From positions 1 through 22,370 of the forward strand of contig JAMPAW010000048.1 in assembly GCA_023666975.1 (NCBI GenBank): a stretch of DNA of 22,370 bases, written 5' to 3'. Below the pieces are notes generated by a model. That model saw only the letters and a program-made list of their open reading frames with translations. It was not told the DNA's origin and did no database searches. Below are positions 15,358 to 22,370 of the stretch, piece after piece. The stretch is from Clostridium sp. Lineage in GTDB: Bacteria > Bacillota_A > Clostridia > Lachnospirales > Lachnospiraceae. Each line of letters opens with the position of its first letter. The first letter of the stretch is position 1. A program made the translations under genes and the position numbers.

Positions 15358-16488
15358 ATGAAAAACGCACTTATAGTCTGTACAGTTGGTTGTTTTTTGG
15401 GGTTTGAATTGAATGATATTTCCATTCTTCAGGATATGGGATATACAGTCCATGTTGCTACAAATTTTAATGGATATGATGAAATGCATGCAAAGATAAA
15501 AGAAATGAATGTTGTGATTTATCAGACTGATTTTGCACGTTCTCCTTTTTCAAAACAAACAATAAATGCATATAGACAATTGAAAAAAATAATGAGAGAG
15601 AAATATTTTGATTTGATTCATTGTCATACTCCGGTTGGCGGGGTATTGACTCGGCTCAGTGCGAACAAATATCGTAAAAAAGGAACAAAAGTGATTTATA
15701 CAGCACATGGATTCCATTTTTATAATGGTGCACCATTAAAAAATTGGATTATATTTTATCCGATTGAAAGGTGGCTTTCGAGATATACGGACATATTGAT
15801 TACGATTAATACAGAAGATTATGAGAGGGCTGGGAAAAAGTTTCATATGAAACACTTGAAATATATTCCTGGAGTAGGGGTTGATACTAATAAATTTGTT
15901 TTTGAAAATAGCAGCAATAATTTGCGTAAAGAGTTAAACATTCCCAGTAATGCAGTATGGTTGTTATCAGTTGGCGAATTGAATGCCAATAAAAACCATG
16001 AACTAATAATCAGAACAGTGAAGGATATAAAGAACGTATATTATACAATTGCTGGAAAGGGAACACTAGAGGAACATTTAAGGAACGTAATTCAAAGCTT
16101 GCAATTAGAAGACAGGGTAAAGTTACTAGGTTTTTGCAATGATATAGCAGCATATTACAGCGAATGTGATATATATGTACATCCATCTTTTAGAGAGGGA
16201 TTATCTGTAGCGCTAATGGAGGCAATGGCAAGTGGATTGCCGTGCGTTGTAAGTGATATCAGGGGGAATCGGGATTTGATTGATGAAAATGGGGGCTGTT
16301 TAATAAACCCTTTTAGTAGGGATGATGTGAATGTTAAATTAAAGCTGCTTATAAAAGATCTGAAAGCTGGAAAAGATTTTGCCGGTTATAACAGAATGAA
16401 GATTCAAAAATTTGAAGTCAGTAATGTGGGAAAAATAATGTATTCGATATATAGAGGAGATGAAAATGAAAGTCTTACACCTTCTTAA
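15358..16488 (+). CDS. Glycosyltransferase family 4 protein
   Basis: A 376-residue GT-B glycosyltransferase. The N-terminal domain has VCTVGCFLGFELNDI and DLIHCHTPVGGVLTRL followed by VIYTAHGFHF; the C-terminal domain has PGVGVDTNKF, LSVGELNANKNHELII and the donor-binding E-x7-E pair E280/E288 in FREGLSVALMEAMASG. The pattern resembles EpsD-type enzymes and PglA, so it is a candidate for adding the second sugar onto lipid-linked bacillosamine, though donor and acceptor cannot be read from sequence. Start choice is uncertain: ATG at 15358 begins MKNALIVCTV, the usual family start, with AGGAAAGG upstream, but ATG at 15325 has a good AGGTGG and would add 11 residues. Strongly AT-rich. The end overlaps the next gene by 23 bases. 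Confidence 0.87.
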   Translation: MKNALIVCTVGCFLGFELNDISILQDMGYTVHVATNFNGYDEMHAKIKEMNVVIYQTDFARSPFSKQTINAYRQLKKIMREKYFDLIHCHTPVGGVLTRLSANKYRKKGTKVIYTAHGFHFYNGAPLKNWIIFYPIERWLSRYTDILITINTEDYERAGKKFHMKHLKYIPGVGVDTNKFVFENSSNNLRKELNIPSNAVWLLSVGELNANKNHELIIRTVKDIKNVYYTIAGKGTLEEHLRNVIQSLQLEDRVKLLGFCNDIAAYYSECDIYVHPSFREGLSVALMEAMASGLPCVVSDIRGNRDLIDENGGCLINPFSRDDVNVKLKLLIKDLKAGKDFAGYNRMKIQKFEVSNVGKIMYSIYRGDENESLTPS

Positions 16489-17515
16489 ATCAAATAGCTA
16501 TTCGGGAGCAGAAAATGTTGCTATTTCAATAATTCAGCATATGCCGGCATCGGTGGAATGTTTTTATGTATCTCCTAAAGGACCGATTGATAAATTGATG
16601 AAAGAAAAGAAGATTAACAGACTTGCATTAGATAAATTTTCAATAGGTGAAGTCCATAAAGCAGTTAAAAAAATTGAACCGGATTTGATTCACGCACATG
16701 ATTTTTCTTCAAGCATATATTCAGTGGCAGCCGGGACGGGAATTCCGGTGATATCGCATTTACATAATAATAATCCTTGGAGTAGATATATTAATTTAAA
16801 GGCTGTGGGATATTTTGTCACGATTCCGTTTTATAAAAAGATATTGACTGTTTCAGATTCTATTATGGATGAATATGTTTTTGGAAAGATAGGAAACAAG
16901 AAAAATGAAGTCATTGGAAATCCTGTGGATGTTAAATTAATTCGTGGAAACATATCAATTGATAGTATTGAAAAAAAATATGATATTGTTTTTTTAGGCA
17001 GATTAACGGATCAAAAGAACCCGATTCGATTTATGCAAGTTGTTTCTATGGTGCATCAGCGTATTCCGGATTTAAAGGTGTTGGTGATTGGGGATGGAGA
17101 ATTAAAGCGTGATGTATATAAAGAAGCGGATAAACTTGGAATAATGGGAAATATATGTTTTACAGGATTCCTTAGTAATCCGTATGAAAAATTGTGTGAA
17201 TGCAAGGTTATGTGTATGCCGTCATTATGGGAGGGATATGGTCTGGCTGCAGTGGAGGCATTAACTTTTGGATTACCTGTTGTTTCATCAGATGCAGGTG
17301 GATTAAAATCTATAATCAATGATTCCTGTGGGAAAATATGTTATACAGATGATGAATTTGTATTGGAAATATGTTGTTTGCTTAAAGATGAAACTTATTA
17401 TGAGAAAAAGAAAAATGGTGCGTTATCCAGAATCCTTCAATTGGATAATGCAGATCAATACTTTAATAAGATATTCCAGGTTTATTGCAATGCAGTAAAC
17501 GAATATAAGTGTTAA
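16466..17515 (+). CDS. Glycosyltransferase family 4 protein
   Basis: A 349-residue GT-B glycosyltransferase starting MKVLHLLKSNSYSGAENVA, whose SGAEN loop is the acceptor-side glycine motif of GT4 enzymes. The C-terminal domain shows FLGRLTDQKNPIRF, the VIGDGEL segment, TGFLSNPYE and the E-x7-E pair E256/E264 in WEGYGLAAVEALTFG. It probably adds one sugar to the lipid-linked repeat unit on the cytoplasmic side; the sugar is unknown. ATG at 16466 lies six bases after AGAGGAG (16453-16459), whereas the ATG at 16460 directly abuts it. The 23-base overlap with the preceding gene implies coupled translation. AT-rich like its neighbours. Confidence 0.88.
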   Translation: MKVLHLLKSNSYSGAENVAISIIQHMPASVECFYVSPKGPIDKLMKEKKINRLALDKFSIGEVHKAVKKIEPDLIHAHDFSSSIYSVAAGTGIPVISHLHNNNPWSRYINLKAVGYFVTIPFYKKILTVSDSIMDEYVFGKIGNKKNEVIGNPVDVKLIRGNISIDSIEKKYDIVFLGRLTDQKNPIRFMQVVSMVHQRIPDLKVLVIGDGELKRDVYKEADKLGIMGNICFTGFLSNPYEKLCECKVMCMPSLWEGYGLAAVEALTFGLPVVSSDAGGLKSIINDSCGKICYTDDEFVLEICCLLKDETYYEKKKNGALSRILQLDNADQYFNKIFQVYCNAVNEYKC

Positions 17516-17530
17516 TGGGAGAGGAAGAGA

Positions 17531-18622
17531 ATGGCAATATATTATATTATTTATTTAATCTTGTTTTTTTGCGGCATGGTGGAAATTTCATGTTGCATTT
17601 GGAGAAGGGGTGGGCTGTCCCATTATGGCAGGAATGTTAGAAAATGGTGTACGGCTATTTCGTTTGCTATTGTAGCGGTTGCTGGAATACTGCGCAGCGA
17701 AAATTTTGGCGTTGACACAGGGAGTTATTATATGATATATTTTTACCCTTCTTTACGTTTAAAGATTAATACTTTTTTAAACATAGGTTCTTGGTTAAGG
17801 GGTTATATGGATGATGTTGGTTTTAATTTTATATCTACAGTTATTACCACATTTACGGATGATTATTGGGTATATCGCTCCGTTTTGTATTTACTTAGCT
17901 TAAGCGTCTGGGTGTTTATGTTTTACAAATCATCTAAATACGTATCAGTAAGTATTATGATATTTTATACGATTATGACGTATAACCAATTTTTTTTACT
18001 TAGAATGTCAACGGCAATGATGGTGTGTGTATGGGCAAATAAATATATTAAACAGGATAAACTGGGGAAAGCAGTTACTATAATAATTCTGGCAACCTTT
18101 ATTCATAAGACAGCGCTTGTTTTTTTTCTGCCCGTAATAATTAGATTTGTGATTAAACGAAAATTAACTTTTTTGCAGATCATTGCTTTGGCCCTTTCTG
18201 CTGGTGTGTTTTTTTTAACGTTTAGTAATGCCCTTCAGGTATGGTATGGGGGTGAACAGGCAACAATATCAACGGAGGGTGGAGGAACTAATTTGTTGTT
18301 TTTTTTAATAGCGATAATTACAGTTGTCAGTTATTTTGTTACAAAGAACAAGGCGTTTTTTTCAATAGATGACTTCTACGATTATAATTGCTTTGTATGT
18401 GTAATATTTGTACAGATCGGTGCATTATTCTGGACAATCCTAACAAGAGCAAAAGATTATTTTTTTGTTCAAAGTGCTTTGGTTATACCTAATGTCATTT
18501 TATCTCTTAAAACAAGAAAAAATAAATTGCTGTTTCTTTGCCTGATGACAGTCATGTGCATGTTTTATTTTTTTAGAATATCGGGAATGTCACAATTTGA
18601 ATATTTTATGCATGATTTTTAG
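17531..18622 (+). CDS. EpsG-like polysaccharide polymerase
   Basis: A 363-residue polytopic membrane protein resembling the EpsG/Wzy polymerase group, which joins lipid-linked repeat units on the outer face of the membrane. Support comes from about ten hydrophobic segments by eye, the GVDTGSYYMIYF motif after the second helix, the pattern RMSTAMMVCVWANKYIKQDKLGKA and the following IHKTALVFF, typical of EpsG proteins, where the histidine-containing segment precedes a long hydrophobic stretch. Wzy-type sequences diverge strongly, so the family call rests on these motifs, topology and location among glycosyltransferases. ATG at 17531 has GAGGAAGAG just upstream. A 60-base gap to the next gene contains nothing recognisable except its ribosome binding site. 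Confidence 0.75.
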   Translation: MAIYYIIYLILFFCGMVEISCCIWRRGGLSHYGRNVRKWCTAISFAIVAVAGILRSENFGVDTGSYYMIYFYPSLRLKINTFLNIGSWLRGYMDDVGFNFISTVITTFTDDYWVYRSVLYLLSLSVWVFMFYKSSKYVSVSIMIFYTIMTYNQFFLLRMSTAMMVCVWANKYIKQDKLGKAVTIIILATFIHKTALVFFLPVIIRFVIKRKLTFLQIIALALSAGVFFLTFSNALQVWYGGEQATISTEGGGTNLLFFLIAIITVVSYFVTKNKAFFSIDDFYDYNCFVCVIFVQIGALFWTILTRAKDYFFVQSALVIPNVILSLKTRKNKLLFLCLMTVMCMFYFFRISGMSQFEYFMHDF

Positions 18623-18682
18623 AGGGTTGCGTTACAGAGTAGATAATCTTTTGAATATTGAAGCGAGAGAGCGAGAGAAGTA

Positions 18683-19789
18683 ATGGGAAATAGAAAAATT
18701 AGGATATTGCATTATGGGTTAAGTTCACATTTGGGAGGGATTGAAACATATCTATATGAATTGGCTTTAAATATTAATAGAGAGCTATTTCAATTTGATT
18801 TTTTGGCCTTTGATGATATTCAACCTTGTTTTTACAGAGAATTAAGCGAACTTAATTGTAATTTTCATTATATTACGAGCCGCAGGAATAGTCCTTCTGA
18901 AAATAAGAAAGAAATTGAGCAGTTATTACATAAGGAAAAGTATGACATTGTTCATTGTCATCTAAATTCCTTGTCATATATTGTACCTGTATTATTAGCG
19001 TTAAAAAACAATTGCAGAGTCATTGTGCATAGTCATAATGCGGGACTTGTATTTGGCATATCATATTTAATGCATCAAATGAATTACTTTAGACTACCGA
19101 AATCAAAAATCGAATGCGTAGCGGTTTCGGATAAAGCAGGTAATTGGATGTTTGGAGAAGAAACCAATATCACCATTTTAAATAATGGCGTTGACATTGA
19201 TAAATATAAGTATTCGCATGGATCGAGAGTGCAAATACGTGATGAATTGAAACTGGGAGATAAAGAAGTCATTATTCATACCGGTGCGTTTAGAAAACAA
19301 AAAAACCATGCTTTTATTATCGATATTTTTGCAGCATACTTGTCACGTCATCCGGAATCGATACTAATGCTTGCTGGTGAGGGAGAATTAAAAGATGTTA
19401 TTAAAAAGAAAGTTGAAAGTTACAACATTGAAAAAAATGTAATTTTTACAGGTGTAAGAAATGACATTGAGAGGCTTTTGTCTGCTGCAGATAAGTTTAT
19501 ATTTCCGTCACTATATGAAGGATTTCCCATTTCATTGATAGAGGCTGAAACATCAGGATTATATTGTTTGTCCTCTGATAGAATTACCCGGCAGGCGATA
19601 ATTCCTGAAATATGTAAGGGATTGTCCCTCGATGAACCGGTTGAAAAATGGGTTAGAGAATTAGAAGCATTTCCTAATATCGATAGATCAGAGGCAGTTT
19701 CATATGTAGTTAAGCTTGGGTTAGATATTAAAACGGAAATAGATAAGGTGGAATCATTATATAAAAAGCTGTATAACAGCATAAGTTAG
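18683..19789 (+). CDS. Glycosyltransferase family 4 protein (EpsF-like)
   Basis: A 368-residue GT-B glycosyltransferase. LSSHLGGIETYLYELA gives the N-terminal glycine loop, DIVHCHLNSLSYIVPVL and VIVHSHNAGL the acceptor-side histidines, then ILNNGVDIDKYKY, GAFRKQKNHAFIIDIF and the donor-site E-x7-E pair E279/E287 in YEGFPISLIEAETSG. Overall it resembles EpsF-type enzymes of Bacillus and gut clostridia polysaccharide clusters. The ribosome binding site is a run of GAGAG repeats ending in AGAGAAG just before ATG at 18683. Specificity unknown. It follows the polymerase gene and is AT-rich. Confidence 0.87.
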   Translation: MGNRKIRILHYGLSSHLGGIETYLYELALNINRELFQFDFLAFDDIQPCFYRELSELNCNFHYITSRRNSPSENKKEIEQLLHKEKYDIVHCHLNSLSYIVPVLLALKNNCRVIVHSHNAGLVFGISYLMHQMNYFRLPKSKIECVAVSDKAGNWMFGEETNITILNNGVDIDKYKYSHGSRVQIRDELKLGDKEVIIHTGAFRKQKNHAFIIDIFAAYLSRHPESILMLAGEGELKDVIKKKVESYNIEKNVIFTGVRNDIERLLSAADKFIFPSLYEGFPISLIEAETSGLYCLSSDRITRQAIIPEICKGLSLDEPVEKWVRELEAFPNIDRSEAVSYVVKLGLDIKTEIDKVESLYKKLYNSIS

Positions 19790-19806
19790 GGAAAGGGATA
19801 GAAGAC

Positions 19807-20982
19807 ATGCGAATTTTATTTGTGGTTGGTTCGTGTCTTAAAGTAAATAGTTCAGCTAATTTGTGTCATTTGGCATATATACAGGGTTTTTTAGACTTAG
19901 GGCATAGTGTTGATGTTTTATCAATGAGTGAGCAAGGATATAGGATAGATAATTCTATGATACTTCCGAAAGTCAGTAATTGGTTTAATTATGATTCGCT
20001 AAAAATAAGTTTAAATAGTACTACTAGTACGACTTCTGATCATAAACGTTCTTTACATGTTGTAATAAAAACGTTAAAGAGAGTAATTAATGTTTTGTAC
20101 GGTCCTTATGGAAGACCGGCAATGAATTGGGTAAATAAAGCAAAGAAATTTCGGTCAGAAGTGGAGTATGATTATGTAATTTCTTTAGCGACGCCTTATG
20201 TAAGCCACTATTTAACACATACATTAATAAAAAGGAAAAAGATAAAATGCAAATCATGGATTCAAATATGGGAGGATCCATGGACGTCAGATTTGTATAA
20301 TTTAGATAAAGATAAACGAAAAGAAAAGGAAGAAAAAAGATTACTATCATATCCGGATAAAATAGTATATGTTAGTCCGTTAACTTTAGAATATCAAAAA
20401 AATTTGTATCCCCAATATGCAGATAAAATGCAATGGCATACTTTGCCTTATTATTACCAAAATGGTAATAGCATGCCATTATCGGATAATTTACTGTTTG
20501 GATATTATGGTGATTATATGAGTTTTAGCAGGAATATTGAACCATTTTATAATGTTGCCAAAAAGATGAATTTAGAGGTAAATATTCTGGGAAACTCTGA
20601 TAAGCAGTTGGAAAATGTAAGTAGAATAAGTGTCAGACCAAGAGTTGACCTGGCAGAATTACAAAAAATTGAAGACAATACAGGTGTGTTGGTTTTCTTG
20701 TGCAATTTAAGGGGTGGTCAAATACCGGGCAAATTATACCAATATTCTGTTACGAATAAAACTATATTATTTATAATGGATGGAACAGACTACGAAAAAA
20801 AAGTGTTATATGACTATTTTTCACAGTTTAAAAGATATATTTTTTGTGACAATAACGAAGAATCAATTGAAAAAGCTGTTAATAATATTCTGAATAATAG
20901 AGTTGATTACACAGATAAAAGTAATATTTGTTTAAAAGCTTTTTCGCCGTCTAAAACTGCAATTGATATATTGAATCTGTAA
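19807..20982 (+). CDS. Divergent GT-B glycosyltransferase-like protein
   Basis: A 391-residue protein, probably a divergent GT-B fold glycosyltransferase. The N-terminus (MRILFVVGSCLKVNSSANLCHLAYIQGFLDLGH) has the beta-loop-helix start of such enzymes and WEDPWTSDLY recalls the middle of GT4 relatives. The usual E-x7-E donor motif is absent; instead GGQIPGKLYQYSVTNKTILFI resembles the IPGK-LYEY variant found in some capsule glycosyltransferases. The central part (about 75-100) is basic and serine-rich. It starts at 19807, 17 bases after the previous stop, with a GGGAAAGGGATAG purine stretch upstream. Very AT-rich, with many rare-looking ATA, TTA and AGA codons. Function is an inference from fold and context. 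Confidence 0.62.
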   Translation: MRILFVVGSCLKVNSSANLCHLAYIQGFLDLGHSVDVLSMSEQGYRIDNSMILPKVSNWFNYDSLKISLNSTTSTTSDHKRSLHVVIKTLKRVINVLYGPYGRPAMNWVNKAKKFRSEVEYDYVISLATPYVSHYLTHTLIKRKKIKCKSWIQIWEDPWTSDLYNLDKDKRKEKEEKRLLSYPDKIVYVSPLTLEYQKNLYPQYADKMQWHTLPYYYQNGNSMPLSDNLLFGYYGDYMSFSRNIEPFYNVAKKMNLEVNILGNSDKQLENVSRISVRPRVDLAELQKIEDNTGVLVFLCNLRGGQIPGKLYQYSVTNKTILFIMDGTDYEKKVLYDYFSQFKRYIFCDNNEESIEKAVNNILNNRVDYTDKSNICLKAFSPSKTAIDILNL

Positions 20983-21018
20983 AAAGGATATTTGACTGAT
21001 TTATTACAAGGAGGCAAT

Positions 21019-21039
21019 ATGGTGTTTATGTATCTGTAA
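21019..21039 (+). CDS. Six-codon minigene upstream of wecB
   Basis: AAGGAGG at 21009-21014 and its flanking A precede ATG at 21019, which opens a six-codon frame (MVFMYL, then TAA at 21037-21039). The wecB start 19 bases further on lacks an SD of its own and is in another frame. The minigene could be a leader allowing termination-reinitiation into wecB, or the trace of an indel or recombination joint that separated the SD from its gene. Confidence 0.35.
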   Translation: MVFMYL

Positions 21040-21058
21040 ATATCATAACAAAAAGAAA

Positions 21059-22153
21059 ATGAAAAAAGTAATGTTGGTATTTGGAACCAGACCTGAAGCA
21101 ATAAAAATGTGTCCCATCATTAATGAGTTAAAAAGGAGAAATAGTTTTGAAACAGTTGTATGTGTAACCGGGCAGCACAGAGAAATGCTTCAAGTGGTGC
21201 TTGATGCGTTCAATGTCGTGCCGGAATATAATTTGGATATCATGGAGCCGCAGCAGACGTTATTTGACATAACAACTAATATTATGAATAAGATAAAAAG
21301 TATTATTAGTCTAGTAAAACCTGATATCGTGCTTGTTCATGGTGATACCTCTACAACTTTTGTTACGGCATTAGCATGTTATTATTTGAAGATACCTGTA
21401 GGTCATGTGGAAGCGGGATTACGTACTTATAATATTTTTTCACCCTATCCGGAGGAGTTTAACCGTCAGGCTGTAAGTATTATAGCAGCCTATCATTTTG
21501 CGCCAACAGAATTGTCTAAGGAAAATCTCATTAGGGAAGGAAAAGACCGGTCTAAAATATGGGTTACGGGAAATACGGCAATAGATGCATTAAATATTAC
21601 AGTTCGTAAGAACTATTGTCACGAGGAACTTGATTGGTGTAGTGATAGCAGAATGATTTTAATAACTGCCCACCGCAGAGAAAATCTCGGAGAGCCAATG
21701 GAGAATATGTTTAGGGCAATACGTCGGGTTCTGGACGAAAATTCTGATGTTAAAGCGATTTATCCGATTCATATGAATCCGCTTGTCAGGCAGATTGCAA
21801 ATAAATATCTTGGAGATGATGATAGAATACATATTATAGAACCATTAGATGTGATTGATTTCCATAATTTTATGAAGCATTCGTATCTGATTTTAACTGA
21901 CAGTGGAGGAATTCAGGAAGAGGCGCCAAGTCTTGGAAAACCGGTTCTTGTTATGAGGGATACAACGGAACGCCCGGAGGGTATAAGCGCAGGTACACTT
22001 AAATTGGTTGGTACTTGTGAAGAGGTTATTTATAAAGAATTCAGCCTTCTTTTGACAGATAAGCAGATATACGAGGCAATGAGCCATGCATCTAATCCTT
22101 ATGGAGATGGTCGTGCAAGCGAAAGGATAGCAGATATTTTGGAACAAGAATAA
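21059..22153 (+). CDS. wecB: UDP-GlcNAc 2-epimerase (non-hydrolysing)
   Basis: A 364-residue cytosolic GT-B-fold epimerase that interconverts UDP-GlcNAc and UDP-ManNAc. Family residues are in place: R11 in GTRPEAIKM, D96 in HGDTSTT, E118 in HVEAGLRT, the PEEFNRQ segment around E132-E133, LITAHRRENLG, and the UDP-binding LTDSGGIQEEAPSLGKPVLVMRDTTERPEG. It would supply ManNAc for the repeat unit; no UDP-ManNAc dehydrogenase follows in view. Length is normal. ATG at 21059 gives the canonical MKKVMLVFGTRPEAIK, but only AAAAGAAA precedes it; the nearest good SD belongs to a six-codon ORF 40 bases upstream. Composition is less AT-rich than the four genes before it. Confidence 0.93.
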   Translation: MKKVMLVFGTRPEAIKMCPIINELKRRNSFETVVCVTGQHREMLQVVLDAFNVVPEYNLDIMEPQQTLFDITTNIMNKIKSIISLVKPDIVLVHGDTSTTFVTALACYYLKIPVGHVEAGLRTYNIFSPYPEEFNRQAVSIIAAYHFAPTELSKENLIREGKDRSKIWVTGNTAIDALNITVRKNYCHEELDWCSDSRMILITAHRRENLGEPMENMFRAIRRVLDENSDVKAIYPIHMNPLVRQIANKYLGDDDRIHIIEPLDVIDFHNFMKHSYLILTDSGGIQEEAPSLGKPVLVMRDTTERPEGISAGTLKLVGTCEEVIYKEFSLLLTDKQIYEAMSHASNPYGDGRASERIADILEQE

Positions 22154-22223
22154 AATTAGTATATGTGCAGGCTGGTATTTGATGCAATTGTATAGTATTA
22201 CATGATGTATGTGGAGAATGAAT

Positions 22224-22370
22224 ATGCGGAAAAAAACTTTTGTCACGATATTTTTAATAACTGAAAATGTCCATCTTATGAAGGATGTAGGGTTGATACC
22301 ATATTATATGCATAAGAATTATGGTTATGATAGCAAAATTGTTTGTATTGGAAAAGGTGAATGTCCTTAT
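22224..22370 (+). CDS. Probable glycosyltransferase, 5' end only
   Basis: An ORF of 49 codons open to the window edge, beginning MRKKTFVTIFLITENVHLMKDVG. The ITENVHLMKDVG-x-PYYMHKNYGYDS pattern is that of the N-terminus of a GT-B glycosyltransferase found in polysaccharide clusters, where a short strand leads into a helix over the acceptor site. GGAGA at 22213-22217 lies six bases before ATG at 22224; the ATG at 22218 abuts it and is less likely. The 70 bases between wecB and this gene hold no other feature. The C-terminal, donor-binding half is outside the window, so the class is tentative. Confidence 0.6.
   Translation, partial: MRKKTFVTIFLITENVHLMKDVGLIPYYMHKNYGYDSKIVCIGKGECPY

Overview
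The window reads as chromosomal DNA of a Gram-positive anaerobe, most likely a Lachnospiraceae-type Clostridia. This rests on purine-rich AGGAGG-type ribosome binding sites, TTG and GTG starts, tightly packed co-directional operons, and protein families common in gut clostridia (the PD-(D/E)XK-like protein at 8906-9751, EpsG-type polymerase, Pgl-type bacillosamine genes). Genus cannot be settled from sequence alone. No tRNA, rRNA, CRISPR array, transposase or phage gene is seen.

Region 1 (1-8905) is one dense rightward run: ADP-ribosylglycohydrolase, an in-frame fusion of a hypoxanthine/uracil-DNA-glycosylase domain with a DUF1015 domain, a MIF/tautomerase-like protein, a divergent CLC-type anion transporter, a large hybrid histidine kinase with two receiver domains, and a TauE/SafE permease. 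Gaps are 2-29 bases, so these may be cotranscribed. The run ends at a hairpin that serves chiefly as terminator for the opposing gene.

Region 2 (8906-10559) is a small accessory patch. It holds a leftward PD-(D/E)XK-like gene with a clear promoter and TTG start, then a rightward promoter driving a 34-codon ORF that overlaps an orphan HicB-type antitoxin gene. No HicA toxin is visible.

Region 3 (10560-22370) is an envelope polysaccharide or glycan cluster that runs off the right edge. Its head is a complete bacillosamine module: PglF-like UDP-GlcNAc 4,6-dehydratase, PglE-like aminotransferase, PglC-like phosphoglycosyltransferase and PglD-like acetyltransferase. Together these should build undecaprenyl-PP-diacetylbacillosamine as the first lipid-linked sugar. 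Three GT4 glycosyltransferases, one divergent GT-B protein and an EpsG-like polymerase follow, then a WecB-type UDP-GlcNAc 2-epimerase (supplying UDP-ManNAc) and the start of another probable glycosyltransferase. Base composition falls sharply from about 14.6 kb onward, as expected for an exchangeable glycosyltransferase cassette attached to a more native head module. No flippase gene is in view.

Non-coding points of interest are a palindromic repeat present at 12603-12648 and as a half copy at 1-23, a palindrome beside the cluster's -10 box, a six-codon minigene carrying the only good SD upstream of wecB, and an internal SD/start at the fusion joint. I see no clearly new defence or mobile system. 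The best candidates for something undescribed are the glycosylase-DUF1015 fusion beside ADP-ribosylglycohydrolase and the HicA-less HicB locus.
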